Assembly (NCBI GenBank): GCA_034698045.1 | Contig: JAQGAU010000176.1 | Coordinates: 1 to 36,012, forward strand | From: Paramacrobiotus richtersi | Lineage: Eukaryota; Tardigrada; Eutardigrada; Parachela; Macrobiotidae | Reading direction: 5' to 3' | DNA length: 36,012 nucleotides | Shown here: in pieces, positions 1-10,714 of the stretch | How positions within the stretch are numbered: position 1 is the first letter of the stretch | Layout: each line of letters starts with the position of its first letter | Made by a program: the position numbers and the translations under genes | The notes under the pieces: model-generated | The model's input: only the letters and a program-made list of their open reading frames with translations | Databases searched by the model: none | What the model was told of the DNA's origin: nothing

Positions 1-820
1 TACGTCTCGATGCCCAACTCGAAGAAGGAGAATCCCTATGACTTGAGCGAGAACGACAGCATCTACCAGAGCGTGGACTACGAGACGCCGACCGGTCGCC
101 ATCAGTATGCTAGTATCGAGGGCGATTACAATGCCAGTGTGGCCACCACCAGCGGCGGCGTCAGCAATCGCGGTAATTGACAATTAAACTGGCGTTTATA
201 AATTTGATACGCAGTAATTCAGCTGGATTACATTTCATTCTGACGTCAGATTGTTTTGGGTAATTTTAGTGTCAGTAGTTGTTGTATTTTCAATAATTTC
301 ATTGTGTCAGTCGGTTATAAAATGAGAATATGGTTTTTTACTGTCCAAACACTACCGCTGAGAATATTTTTTATATTTGTCTATAGTATTTATATTTTTT
401 ACATTTTTTATATTTATTTAAAATATAAAAATATTTTAATTTGCATAATTATTGTGGCTTTTTGTTTTATTTATTCATTTCTTTTTTATATTTTTTATTT
501 CTTAATGTTCACTGATTTTATTGAAACATAGTCCATAGTATTTCTTTATTTTTATATTTGTTTATATTTATTTATTTCGTATTGTAATATTGCGTAATTA
601 TTGTGCGTTTTTGTATATTTATGTATGTTCAGGGATTTTATTGAAACATTGTCTCGAATATTTGTATATTTTTTTAGTTTTTTTGCAATTATCTTCTCAT
701 TTTTCTGTTGCAGCCTTTGAGAGCCAGATGTGCAACCACAAGCAAGACATGTACGGCCGTGCGCCGCCCAGCTACGATACTGTGATAACGGAGAACGCCC
801 TGTCTTCCCAGCAATCCTAA
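1..820 (+). CDS. Draper/MEGF10-like receptor, cytoplasmic tail only (5' end outside window)
   Basis: Two exons are visible: 1–172, open from the window edge, and 714–820, ending in TAA. The donor at 173 (GTAATT) and the acceptor ending at 713 (TTGCAG) join in phase 1. Together they encode about 91 residues of a cytoplasmic tail with several tyrosines (IYQSV, DYE, GDYN) and a terminal PPSYDT, a PPxY motif of the kind bound by WW domains. The tail is clearly paralogous to the end of the minus-strand receptor at 1711–5338: both have YQS[VI], TGRHQ, a DYN block, an A-F junction at the last phase-1 intron and PPSYDT. The spaced NPxY present in that paralog is not kept here; the matching segment reads NDSIY. 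The ectodomain is inferred from the paralog and not seen. The two genes end tail to tail, 890 bases apart. Confidence 0.75.
173..713 (+). other. AT-rich intron
   Basis: A 541-base GT–AG intron of the receptor-tail gene. It is strongly T-rich with runs of TATTTTTTA-like sequence and ends in a pyrimidine tract followed by TTGCAG. Reading frames in it are low-complexity (Phe/Ile/Tyr) and not coding-like. It is much longer than most introns in the paralog. Confidence 0.7.
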
Positions 821-1710
821 CAACCTGCAGACTCTCTCATTTGGCTCTTCCTGTACATAATCAGAACCCGCGCTGCTTCACCTAACAACCGCCAAACTTG
901 CAGCTTTATTTTTTGTTTGCTGTTGTTTTTTCCTCTCATTTCTCGTGCCCGTGAGTCTAATTTTTACAAAAAATATCTTTTGTCGGTTTGTAATCGCTGT
1001 TTTATTTGTTTTATCTCTGTGTTTTTTAAGCTGAACGGTTTATCCTGTTGTTCCTCTTGCCGTTTGTGGGGGATGGCTTTTTATCGGTTTTTGTGACGAA
1101 TCGACCCGGGCAGCGAACTTTGTGGTGGCAGCATTATGGAATGGTTTTTTCCATTTTTTTTGGTTCCTCAGATGATTAAATGTACAATGGCGCTCTAATC
1201 AAGTAAAGCGATGCTTCTGTTTCGCGGGTCGTTTAACCAAAACTCTACTATAAACTGTAACAAATCAGAAGTCCAGAAGGGCGTTTATATGCAAGAAAGT
1301 CGACATCTGGCCGTATATGAAAGTGGCCGCAAAAGTCCATAAAACAAATCGCTTTGCGTTCGGTGATTGTCGGTCATAATGACCGTGCAAAATCTGATGA
1401 TGTTCTGTTGTTTTTCTGTATGGTTCTTTTTATTCGGTAGCGCTCGAAGAAAGCAAACGCTTATTTATAAATATACAATGTGGAGACTAAAATCGCCGTT
1501 TTCTCTATACCTGATTACACAAGTGTTGCAAACACATAGGTAGTGTATGTACGTTATATGGAAAGAAGATGACATTGTGAAGCTATCATACTCGTTTGAC
1601 TTGGAAATCCTTGGAATGTAAATTTAGCGCTGTTTGTTCCGGCGGCGGAAAGTTGCAGGCCGATCGATGGTGTATAACGCAGTGAACCGCAACATATGCA
1701 GCTGGTTGTT
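821..1710. other. Intergenic spacer between two convergent receptor genes
   Basis: This holds the 3' ends of two converging genes. An ATTAAA on the plus strand near 1176 and an AATAAA on the minus strand at 1434–1429 are candidate polyadenylation signals. I see no supported coding sequence or RNA gene. Confidence 0.5.
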
Positions 1711-4700
1711 CTAATCCAGGTCCAAAAGGCTTCTTTCTTTTCTATTCCTTATCGCGGTGTCGTAGCTAGGAGGAGCTTCACCAGGGCGATGATGGTACAA
1801 GGTGTTGTCAAATGCTGGAATTATAATAAAATTCAACATATACCGGAGATACAGCTGCGGTTTGCATAGCGCTCCGGTGTAGAAGATCTGACAAAGGTAC
1901 ATTGTTCAATACAATTGTTCGCAGCGTTAGGTTGCCCTGTATGCGGTCATCGGTACCTGGAGTATTTCGTCCATTATTGATCGAGATATTGGAGCCATTG
2001 TAATCGCTCTCGATTGTCTCATGCTGATGCCGCCCAGTTTCGCCGTAGTGTATACTTTGGTAAACTGGATTGTAGTCGTTCGGTGTGCTTTCCCTTTTTG
2101 CCGGCAGATCCACAAACAGTCCAATAAGTGGGATGCTTGGTAAAGGCTCTACAAGCAATACAATCCACATCATTAACAGTGTTGTAACATGTTCAACCTT
2201 CACAATTGTACTTTGACCCGGTCTGGGAGTACCGAAATAAACCGCGTTGTCAACACGTGGCACAGTGGGTGAATGTTCGCCGGAATCGCTAAATGATGGC
2301 CCCGAGTTTGCAAAAGCGACGGTGAGGTATTCCGATGACGGTTTACGGGTGCGGCGCCGACAGGACATGATCAGTAAGGTCACAAATACTGCTATGAGGA
2401 TTGTGATCGCCACGCCCACGCCAACCATGACACGTGTTTGATCATTCCACTACAACACACACAGAGCAAATGCGTTACTTACTGAGCGGTACGGGATCTA
2501 AAACGCGTTGTAGCGTTCTTTAGCGTTCCAGGATTAAGTGAACCACATATACTGTTTCTGCTCGCTTACCTCAAAGATTGTACTGCTTCCTTCGTTCGCA
2601 GCAGGATCCATGCATTCCGGGCCAACAAAACCCGGAAAACAAACGCATCCATTGAATTCCGGTGCGCACACCCGTGTATCCTTATTGGCACATTTCGTAT
2701 GGCATTCCGGACCACGGTCTTGTAAAATGCAGCAGATGGAGCATGCCGGTCCGCCGAGTTGCTCCCAGTTTGGCTGGTATGTACAAGCACCGTCATACGG
2801 ATTGCAACTGAAAGACAAATCGTCGTTTATCGTATTTTATGATCTCCTGTAATAAAAATGTCGTAACATACACAGTATCGGTATGGCTGCCACAACGGCA
2901 AGCACTGTTGCAATGCGGTGTACCAAACGTTCCATCAGGACATTCTGTAAAAGTCAAACCAATCGTTAAACCAGTTGCAGTTGATTTGGCATTTGTGAGA
3001 ACAAACCGCGTTGATCACAGCGATCTCCAATGTATCCAAAACTGCACCGACAGCTTTCGGTGACAGGATCACACGAGTATGCGTTGGAGCAGTTGCACGT
3101 GTCACGGCAGCTGGGGCCAAATTGTCCCGGACTGCATTGTTTCTCGCAGTGACTCCATGAATACCTGGCATGCATTTGCAGTCTCCGGTGATGCGGTGGC
3201 ATGTTCCGGCGTTGTAACAAGTTTGGCATGTTTTCGTACAGTCCTTTCCGTAGAAACCTGTTTCGCACTCTTCGGTGCATAGTTCTCCCTACAAAAATGC
3301 AAACTCTATGCATTTCATTAATCGCAGCCGTTGCTGATAGCTACAGTCAACTGCAGCTTATATCTTTCTAGTGTTTGTAAATTGATATGTGTACATTACC
3401 GTCCATCCAGCGGGGCATGAGCACCTGTCCGCTCCGGGTTCGCAAAAGCCGCCATTTCGGCAGTGATTACAAGCCGCATATGGCTGGAAAGTATGGTGTT
3501 TTCGCTTAGCAGTTGAGTTTGCTGGTTTGACTGTAGAATGGTCCGGCTTGAAAGTGGGGTCTTCGGACTTGCCTGTAGAAGTTTCCGTTCTTGGAGGAGG
3601 CTGTTTCGGCCTAATGGTTGGAATCTGCGGCTTGACTGCGGGGTTTTCCGGGTTAACAGTTCCCAGTGTAACGGTTGGATGATGAGTTCGAGCTGTTACA
3701 TTCTCCGGCGTAAAAGTTGGGTTTTCTGGTCTACTTGTGGGATTCTGCGGCTCAAGGGTTGACCTTTCCGTTGTAACGGTTTTATATTCCGGCCGAGCGG
3801 TGACACTCTTCGACGTAAGAGTTGTGATTTCTGGTCTGGCGGTTGTGATCTGCGGCACAACGGATGGATTTCCCGGTTTGGTCGTAATCGGCATTGTAGC
3901 TGAGTTTTCCGGCTTGACTGTATAAGCGTCCGTTGTCGTAGCAGTTGATCTTTTCGGCGTAGCTGTAGCCGGTCTCGCGGTTGGGTTTCTCGGTTTGTTG
4001 GTGGTGCTTGTCCCGCATCCATCGACGCATCGACAAGCGCCGGTGACTGCATCGCATTCTTCGTCGTTCTCGCAGCGGCACGCTTGCAGACACATCCTCC
4101 CGAAGTGACCCCTCGGACAGGGCTGCTCGCACATGGCACCCTTCCAGCCGTCACTGCACTGGCAACGACCGTTAACTGTGTCGCAGGTAGCATTGTTGCG
4201 ACATCCGCAGTGGCTTTGGCACTGCGCACCCCATGTGCCGGCCGGACAGGCTATTCACACAAAAGCGCTACGTATTTATTCTGCTAAAGAAAAAGTTCTT
4301 ATTGTTAATACTTACGGACGCAAGTGCCGCTCAAATGGCGAACGTAGCCGTCGCAACACTTATTGACCATCCTGGTGACCATCTGGGTTTCGTTGGTATA
4401 GATGACCTTTTTTACGGTGACGTACGTTGTACATCGTTGAGGAATGTGCAAACACCAGGTCTGTTTCTGCTCTTGGACGAATTTAGTCGTAGCTACTGTC
4501 GTCACTTTTGGAAATCTGTCACATTAATTAAATGAGAAAGATGTTGATCCAGTAAAACATCCGTAACTAATTTTCGTAATCTAGAGCATTAAGTTTGCTT
4601 TTAACCGTGTACCGGTACCTAACCAGTTGTCTAAATATGCAAATACAGATACTGTACACTGTAGAGTTAAAATGCCATAATGAGTCTAGGGAGCTGCTAT

Positions 4701-5338
4701 ATAACGCTCTACCCACAAAAGTCCAATGATAACAATCGGTTGACTGACACATTCACCGTATATTGCATTCCTGCGGCAACAGATCAGTATAAATACACAA
4801 AAATGCGCGGCATTTCCGTTCTTCTGTCAGAGAGGTAGGACACCGTGTTGAGTATACTGACTAATATATTTGGTATCCCGATCTAGCTCTGGAATGCTAG
4901 ATAAGTCGAAACCGAATCGGATACTTTGTGTAAGGATTCCTTCCTCATATTCAGTATCTAACAATATTTACTTACAGATAGAACATGAACTAATGGAGAG
5001 AAAGGTACGTTTACGATACAAACAGATATGAATTTTTAATAAAACCCATGAATTCAAACTGGAAATTTTGTTATCATTTGCATTGATAAAGCCAACTGTA
5101 AGAATACTCACTTTGATCTGTTTTAGTTGCTGTATAATCCGTTCTTCATTACTAGTATGCAGTTCCTTTTTGTACAGTGACAGTGCAGACTAGAGAAAAC
5201 CTGCAGAGAAAAGGAAATTTTTTGTGCTAAAAAAACGTACGTCTCTTGGACTTGGCAGACATTAGGACCATTTGCATCCAGTTCCTGGCAGACAATAAAG
5301 TGGAGCAGCCACATCAAAATCAAACCACACAACTTCAT
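1711..5338 (-). CDS. Draper/CED-1/MEGF10-like engulfment receptor, nine exons, with an apparent frameshift
   Basis: The exons are 5338–5241, 4515–4316, 4250–3400, 3288–3007, 2944–2872, 2807–2570, 2449–2212, 2148–1957 and 1814–1711. All introns are GT–AG and phases agree except within 3288–3007. Order of parts: signal peptide starting MKLCGLILMWLL; EMI domain (TWCLHIPQRC to KCCDGY); two EGF-like units; a Thr/Pro-rich insert; more EGF-like units; membrane span VGVGVAITILIAVFVTLLIM (about residues 588–610); cytoplasmic tail with NPVYQSI (NPxY overlapping YxxI, about 687–693) and C-terminal PPSYDT. EMI plus EGF repeats plus NPxY/YxxI is the layout of phagocytic receptors that bind CED-6/GULP-type PTB adaptors, which is family knowledge. 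Exon 3288–3007 lacks one base near 3151–3158: the EGF-like reading continues in another frame, and both flanking intron phases demand one extra base. Uncorrected, translation stops at about 2566 before the membrane span. This could be a real lesion or an assembly error. With the frame corrected the length is about 758 residues. Confidence 0.85.
3480..4018 (-). repeat. Degenerate Thr/Pro-rich coding repeats (mucin-like stalk)
   Basis: Inside the third exon of the receptor, about 180 residues separate two EGF-like blocks. They consist of degenerate 8–10 residue units of the form T-x-[RK]-P-[EQ]-N-x-T, for example RPENPTFTPENVT. The stretch is free of cysteines and rich in Thr, Pro and Lys. Such sequence is typically O-glycosylated and extended. 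The paralog at 9198–10714 has no counterpart, so the block is probably a lineage-specific expansion by unequal exchange. Confidence 0.8.
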
Positions 5339-5974
5339 TTTCGAGACGATGCCAACACACTCGAGCAAGAAAACAATCAAAATTGTTCCACAACAAACAA
5401 TGCAAGAACTCAGCAAGCCAACGTAAACCAGATTCTGAAATCTTCACAAAAGGCGCTATTAAGTATTGATTCTCATGATATCAGTAATCCCAATATGGTC
5501 TAAAAATGCGAAAAAGGAAGGAAACAATACAATCGTTACAGTTGCAATATACAAACAAAAGTATGTACTTATAGATTGACCGGTATAAATCACTGCATTG
5601 CTCTGATTTGTAATGTTCTTCAAATCAGCCCATTTCCGTCCACGCGCCGCTTTCCGTCATGAGTAATGCCGAGTGCGATTCAGATCTAGTCATGATTACA
5701 CAGACGGACAACTTCCATATTAGGCTTTAATTGAGCAGTTTCTCCAGGCAGCTTTGCTGGTTACAAAGTTCAAACTTCGTCAACTGTTATATCGTTTGTG
5801 CGATCTACGGACTTTCGCTGTAAACTATACAGTGACAGCATATGAGCTCATTATTTTTCTCTGCTCTGACGATAACCAAACAAAACCGCAGATCTTAAGA
5901 CAAAACAACGATCTAAATGTAGTATATAAAACCTTAGTACTGAACCGGATAAGCGGTAATAATCCGAATGACGT
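5339..5974. other. Intergenic spacer
   Basis: This lies between the first exon of the EMI/EGF receptor and the stop codon of the Ig receptor, both on the minus strand. It should include the receptor promoter. No coding reading frame is convincing and I see no RNA gene. Confidence 0.4.
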
Positions 5975-7594
5975 TTATGGAATTGCCCGTAAAACTGCTC
6001 TACTTCCTTGATTATCTTCAGCAAAGAACTGGTCGCTGGTTAAGTTGGCATAACGATGAAACCCCACCGGAACGTCGTATCCATCATCTATGGTGTGATA
6101 AATGCAATCCACTTGTAAAGCACTCGAATCAACATCCTCCTTGATCTCTGGTAGCCGGCGTTCTGGAAGCAATTCACATTCCGAATGAGTTTTTATACAA
6201 AAACCTGTACACACAGTTACTGCAGCATAGGTACCGGTTATCTGGCACTTTGCCGGCCTGTTCGACGGAAATATTGGTATCATGTATCCATTGGCATTAT
6301 ACGAATAGCCCGTACACTCGACAGACTCCTTGGTTCCTGCCACTCCAGTAGTTTTCCGACGGGTGCGGATCGTCATGAGAAAGGTCATTACCACAAGAAA
6401 CGCTCCTGTTAGCAGTGCGGTGGTAATGATAATTGGAAGTTTGTAGATTTCCGGGCGCGCACTGGAAGTCTGTAAGAGGAAATCAAAGAATATTGTGGGA
6501 TACTGTTCGGTCAACATCGGGATATGAAGTATTGCAACGTGTTTACATGACTGGGAAATTTCAATGCATACTCATACGTTATTACTACAGAATAATATTT
6601 TGGTGGTAGTACTACCAAGTGGACACACTACTGTGCGGTCTCGGCGGTGAAAATAAAAAAGGTCCACACACATTACGTACTATACTTGTGACGAAAAGTT
6701 ATAATACAACTGGACTGAAATCGTCAAACGTTTTTGCAGGAGAAATCTTCTTGAACTCAGAAATTATGGGCGCTGGTGCGTAATTGTCTTACCAGTTTAG
6801 TTGTGGTGTTCTGAACGTGAAAGAAGTTTGTTGCAGGTTTTGGAGATTCCGAGGACATTGAACGTGCAGTTGTTCCCACGAATTTTGTCAACACCGCTTG
6901 CGCCACTGGAACCTACAAAGTACGTGCACGAAAACAGAACGTACGCTATACATGTTATGAGGTTATACAGTAATAACAAGTTAACAACTGACAAACGTTC
7001 ATTCGTTGAACTGCTTACGTGCAGGAACTCCCTTTCTGATCCGTCGAGAGATTCCGAAGATACAGGATTTTCCGCTGTAAACAAGTTTTTAAAACGCCCG
7101 TAATTAGCTGGTTAATAAAATTACGCAGCAGATTAGAATCATTCAAACCACAAGCAACTGACTCAAAATGTAATTTATAATTTAACTGGTTTTCAGGCTG
7201 CGAACTTACAATGATCCAGTTCGTCATGTTCCCCAACGACAGTCAGACTGTAGATACTAATCGTTCCGTCCAGATACGAATCGGACGTATAACAGCGAAA
7301 TTCTCCCTGGTCTTCATCGGGTGATGCGTCAGAAATGAACAGATCAGCTCCATTAAACAGGCGATAGCGCGGTTCCACCAGGATCGGCCTTCCTTCGACA
7401 AACAGCTTGACCACATTACGATCCACACCGTTCCGCTCCCAGCTGACCGAGCGCCACTGATCGGTCGGGCAGTACAACTTGACACCTTCCCCTGCGTTGA
7501 CGGTGACGTGGGTGGCATCAGGGAGAATCGACGGCAGAGACATTGAAACTGACGGGTGGAACAATAGTAAAATGTAGCACACAGAAAAATGCAT
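5975..7594 (-). CDS. Single-Ig-domain type I membrane receptor with ITAM-like tail, four exons
   Basis: The exons are 7594–7210, 7074–7019, 6912–6793 and 6469–5975. All junctions are GT–AG in compatible phases (1, 0, 0) and give a 351-residue protein. Residues 1–19 are a signal peptide. An Ig-like fold follows, with C42, W52 and the DQGEFRC motif ending at C101. A Ser/Thr-rich stalk leads to a membrane span at about 198–220 (LPIIITTALLTGAFLVVMTF), a TRTRRK-type basic stop-transfer (IRTRRK) and a roughly 130-residue tail. The tail has seven tyrosines, including Y311-HTI and Y327-ANL. The 12 residues between these two motifs match the upper limit of an immunoreceptor tyrosine activation motif. 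The gene lies inside a cluster of engulfment-receptor-like paralogs, but the ligand and any partner are unknown. I do not recognise a named ortholog. Confidence 0.85.
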
Positions 7595-8129
7595 GGTGCG
7601 TGTTACAGAATACGTTTCCAGAACGATCTTCTATAAGCTCTGTGACCTCTGTTACTGCTGTGAAGTGAACCGTTAGCTGCACGATTTGGAGTTATCGCAG
7701 TTCATGGCACTTTCTGAATGTACAAGATTCGAGACGTGCTGCATCGTTATTATTGTTAGTGTTTATTTGCACAGCAATGCGTAAACAGAGCGATACGAAT
7801 CGACGGCAGAAATCTGTCCCGACGTGGCGTTACCTCCGTTATCTGGAGCGCCAGTAATGCAATTTACACACACGTTTACTCAGCGTTACATACATTATTC
7901 GTGAAGAACCAGCAGCAGTTATGTCGAGGTGAAATGACTCTAACAATGCAGATCGGAGAAGGGCATGGATTACCACCGCTGCATGTACCGTTTTACCCCG
8001 TACGTTGCTGCACACTGCAAAGTGAAGTGAAGTGACACCAAGCATTTATTATTAGTGACGGTTCTGAATAAGTTAAAGCTTTCCCATAATATCACGCCAC
8101 CGACAACTTTATCCGAAAGCAAACGTGTA
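7595..8129. other. Intergenic spacer upstream of the Ig receptor
   Basis: Promoter side of the minus-strand Ig receptor. No conserved coding sequence was recognised. Short reading frames here have no domain or composition support. Confidence 0.4.
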
Positions 8130-8345
8130 GCGAAACATGACCAGTATGTATCAAGGTCATTCGCTTTGGTTCCAACGGTGTCAAGTACGAAGACCGTGTT
8201 AGACTGCTGTTAGACCCATACATCGACTAACTAACGCTTCACATGCTGAGATTTTTAACGGCTACGTACTCTTGACATCTCGAGCACTAACCGTTGATTA
8301 AGTCCCGCCGTGGACGGAGATTACGACCAACGATACAAATGAGAC
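8130..8345 (+). pseudogene. GT92 glycosyltransferase fragment (dead copy)
   Basis: This stretch closely matches the GT92 gene at 20569–21840, around bases 21080–21285. It encodes VIRFGSNGVKYEDRVRLLL before an in-frame stop (ATCGACTAA). Further matching DNA then follows with small insertions and more stops, including segments corresponding to the 'LLTSR…' and 'DADY' parts of the intact gene. No start, 5' half or C-terminal part is recognisable nearby. It is a relic of a gene or duplicated segment from the family about 12 kb away. Confidence 0.8.
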
Positions 8346-8707
8346 AGACGGCGCGGTTTAAACCTTCGGTCACACTTTCCGCAAAGCGGGTGAAAAACGA
8401 TCTATCCGTTCATTTTAAAATTTGAGAAAACCTCCAGAAGGCTGATTCACCGGCCGTGCCGAGTAGATTACTCGATGATCCAGAAGGCAATTCGAAAGGC
8501 AGCCTGCCAATGGTAACCACTCCGACCGTGTCAGCAAATGTCAGGTACTGTACGTTTCATGTAAATTCTCACATAACGAACTTTTACTGGGAATCTGGGA
8601 TCGTTTGACATAAGGAACTTTTGCCGGTATCACTTTTTACATAACGAATTTCTGGTCTGTGCTTTAAGTACTTTAAACGAAACTTACAACTGTATCGCCT
8701 CATATAA
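8346..8707. other. Spacer between GT92 relic and zinc-finger-like frame
   Basis: No supported gene. It may contain further decayed duplication sequence, but I could not align it to the intact GT92 genes. Confidence 0.3.
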
Positions 8708-8917
8708 AGCGGTACACCTACACTGACTGACGTTAGCTTGAGTGGCAACGCCTGTAGCAAGTGTTATGTGCGTCGTGCAAAGGATGTATCATTGAAAATC
8801 GACACAAAACATGGAAACTATGGTATCTGTAAAACTTGTGGTAAAAACACGTTTTATCGTGTTGATACTACCATGGCTATCGTTGGAAATAACACGCGCC
8901 GGCAGGACTCTTGTTGA
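8708..8917 (+). pseudogene. C-x2-C … C-x2-C zinc-finger-like reading frame without start
   Basis: A 69-codon open stretch bounded by stops contains ACSKCY, then 21 residues, then CKTCGKNTFY. Two Cys pairs with Gly-Asn-Tyr-Gly before the second pair loosely resemble a GATA-type or zinc-ribbon finger. There is no ATG ahead of the first cysteine, so this is either an exon whose partners I cannot find or a fragment. The reading frame is seen directly; the zinc-finger call is inference. Confidence 0.3.
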
Positions 8918-9197
8918 AGCAGGGGCTAAAATAGTGTGAAGCTACAGTACACTCAGCTGTATTTTACACTCTCGGTGTAGCTTTAAAGGAATTCAGTAAA
9001 CAGCAATCTGCTACCACAGGGCCATTCTTCGGCGTACAGTCTGATTTTTCCCTAGGCCTGCAGTTTCCGCCAGGTTTTCTGAGTGTACCAGTACGCCTAT
9101 CTGAAATATCTGTAACCTAATCTACCGGAATTTCTTAAGGATTTCTGCTTTACATGTGAAGAATTTTTTTTGTTGATCCTTGTTCAAAACTCCGAGC

Positions 9198-10714
9198 ATG
9201 AAGTTGGTGGCGTTTTCTATGCTGCTAGTTTCCGCGACAGTCTTCATCGACGCCGTGGAAATGGATCCAAAGAGCCCCAACCTTTGCGAAGTACAAGAAA
9301 TGTAAGTGGCAGTTTGTTGTTTGTTTGGCGAAATTTACTTTCGTTAGCAGTGCTTCCGGAGTTTCTCAAAAACCGAATCATATCGAAAACTTGCTTCCTT
9401 GTTTTGATACTCACTTTCTGTTCCAGTACGGTGCTGTACCAAAACAAATCACTAAGTATACATCTAAATATCTGATAATTTTTAAAAACGATGCATTATG
9501 TAATGATGTAGGTGACTGCGGTTCCCTTGTCAGCTCAAAATAATTTTGGTGTCGGCAGATAGATAGATAGCCGTAAATTTATTATTTTTGATTGATAAGT
9601 TACTAATAAATTAATGTTAATAAATTAATAAAAACAAACTATTACCAAGAAATCTATTAAAAAAGTATTCATAACAAGTAGACAAGTATTCATAATAAGT
9701 AACAAGTAGCGGTCCCAGCGCAAGCGCATTGCTGTACAGATAATAATATCTATTAACATCTTACTCATGTTGCTCTAGTTATATTGTACACCACGTACGT
9801 AACCTCCTTCGCTTCGGTGTCATCCATGCACTTTCTTAATATAATTTTACTCAGCATTTAGTTTACAGGGTGCAAGTGGAAACGATGGTGCCGACTCGTG
9901 AACCCACTCAAGTGAAATACAAGACCTGGTGTTTGTCCATCCCGCCCCAGTGCTACAGCTACAAGACGGTGTACCAGGTCGTGTACAGAAAGAACGTGGA
10001 GTCAGTTCCCACGATGGTCAAAAAGTGCTGCGAGGGCTACCTACTGCATTCGAACGGCACTTGCGTTCGTAAGTGGTACACGGGGAGAACTCCCATTGTG
10101 CTCTTGTACGCTGAGCAGTGTAACCCTATCCGTGTGCCACTCGAGCCAAATGTACCATTATCTTGTTATATATACAACAAACTGCAGATTCTTGGAATAT
10201 AACAATTTGTCGCTTTTCTAAATTATAATTTTCGTAAGCTGTTCTCAAGTGCAACCGTAACTGAAAAAGAATTAACATTAAGTCAAGGCTTCAAAGCGTA
10301 CTAAGTTTTAAACTAGGAACGTGCACTTACACCACGGCAAGTGATCATGTTATTGGAGAAATTGTTCTCTCAAGCATCCTCGAAGCTCTTCGTTTTATTG
10401 TCAGTCCTGTATTTCTAATCACAGAATGCCCGGCGGGGAAATGGGGTCAGCAATGCCAGAAAGACTGCACATGCCGCAACAACGCCATCTGTGACAACAT
10501 TAACGGCCGCTGCGACTGCCGTGACGGATGGCAGGGTCTGACGTGCGAGCAGGCATGCCTCAAGGACCATTACGGAAGGATGTGTCTGCAGGTGTGCCGC
10601 TGTGAGAACGGCGCCCAGTGCGACTCAATGACGGGCGCTTGCAAGTGTCCGAATGGATTCTGCGGTCCCATGTGTGAGAAAGGGTGTTCCCCCGCTATAG
10701 TACTGGCGTGGTAG
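9198..10714 (+). CDS. Secreted EMI/EGF-like paralog of the Draper-like receptor, truncated
   Basis: The exons are 9198–9301, 9869–10068 and 10425–10714, with GT–AG junctions in phases 2 and 1. They encode 197 residues: a signal peptide (MKLVAFSMLLVSATVFIDA), an EMI domain (TWCLSIPPQC … KKCCEGYLLHSNGTC) and two EGF-like units, ending shortly after CGPMCEKGC at TAG. The EMI exon is 200 bases, the same as in the minus-strand receptor, and both intron phases match, so the genes share ancestry by duplication. No Thr/Pro insert, further EGF units, membrane span or tail is present or found downstream. The product should be secreted and could compete for ligand, but it could equally be a decaying copy. 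The short tail after the last EGF cysteine (SPAIVLAW) looks like readthrough into non-conserved sequence. Confidence 0.8.

Noticed and set aside
256..531. 91-codon Phe/Ile/Tyr-rich frame
   Set aside because: Lies in the AT-rich intron; low-complexity composition only.
3007..3288. Tiny intron as an explanation for the receptor frame change
   Set aside because: The only GT…AG options would be about 12–36 bases and would remove conserved cysteines. A single-base indel is simpler.
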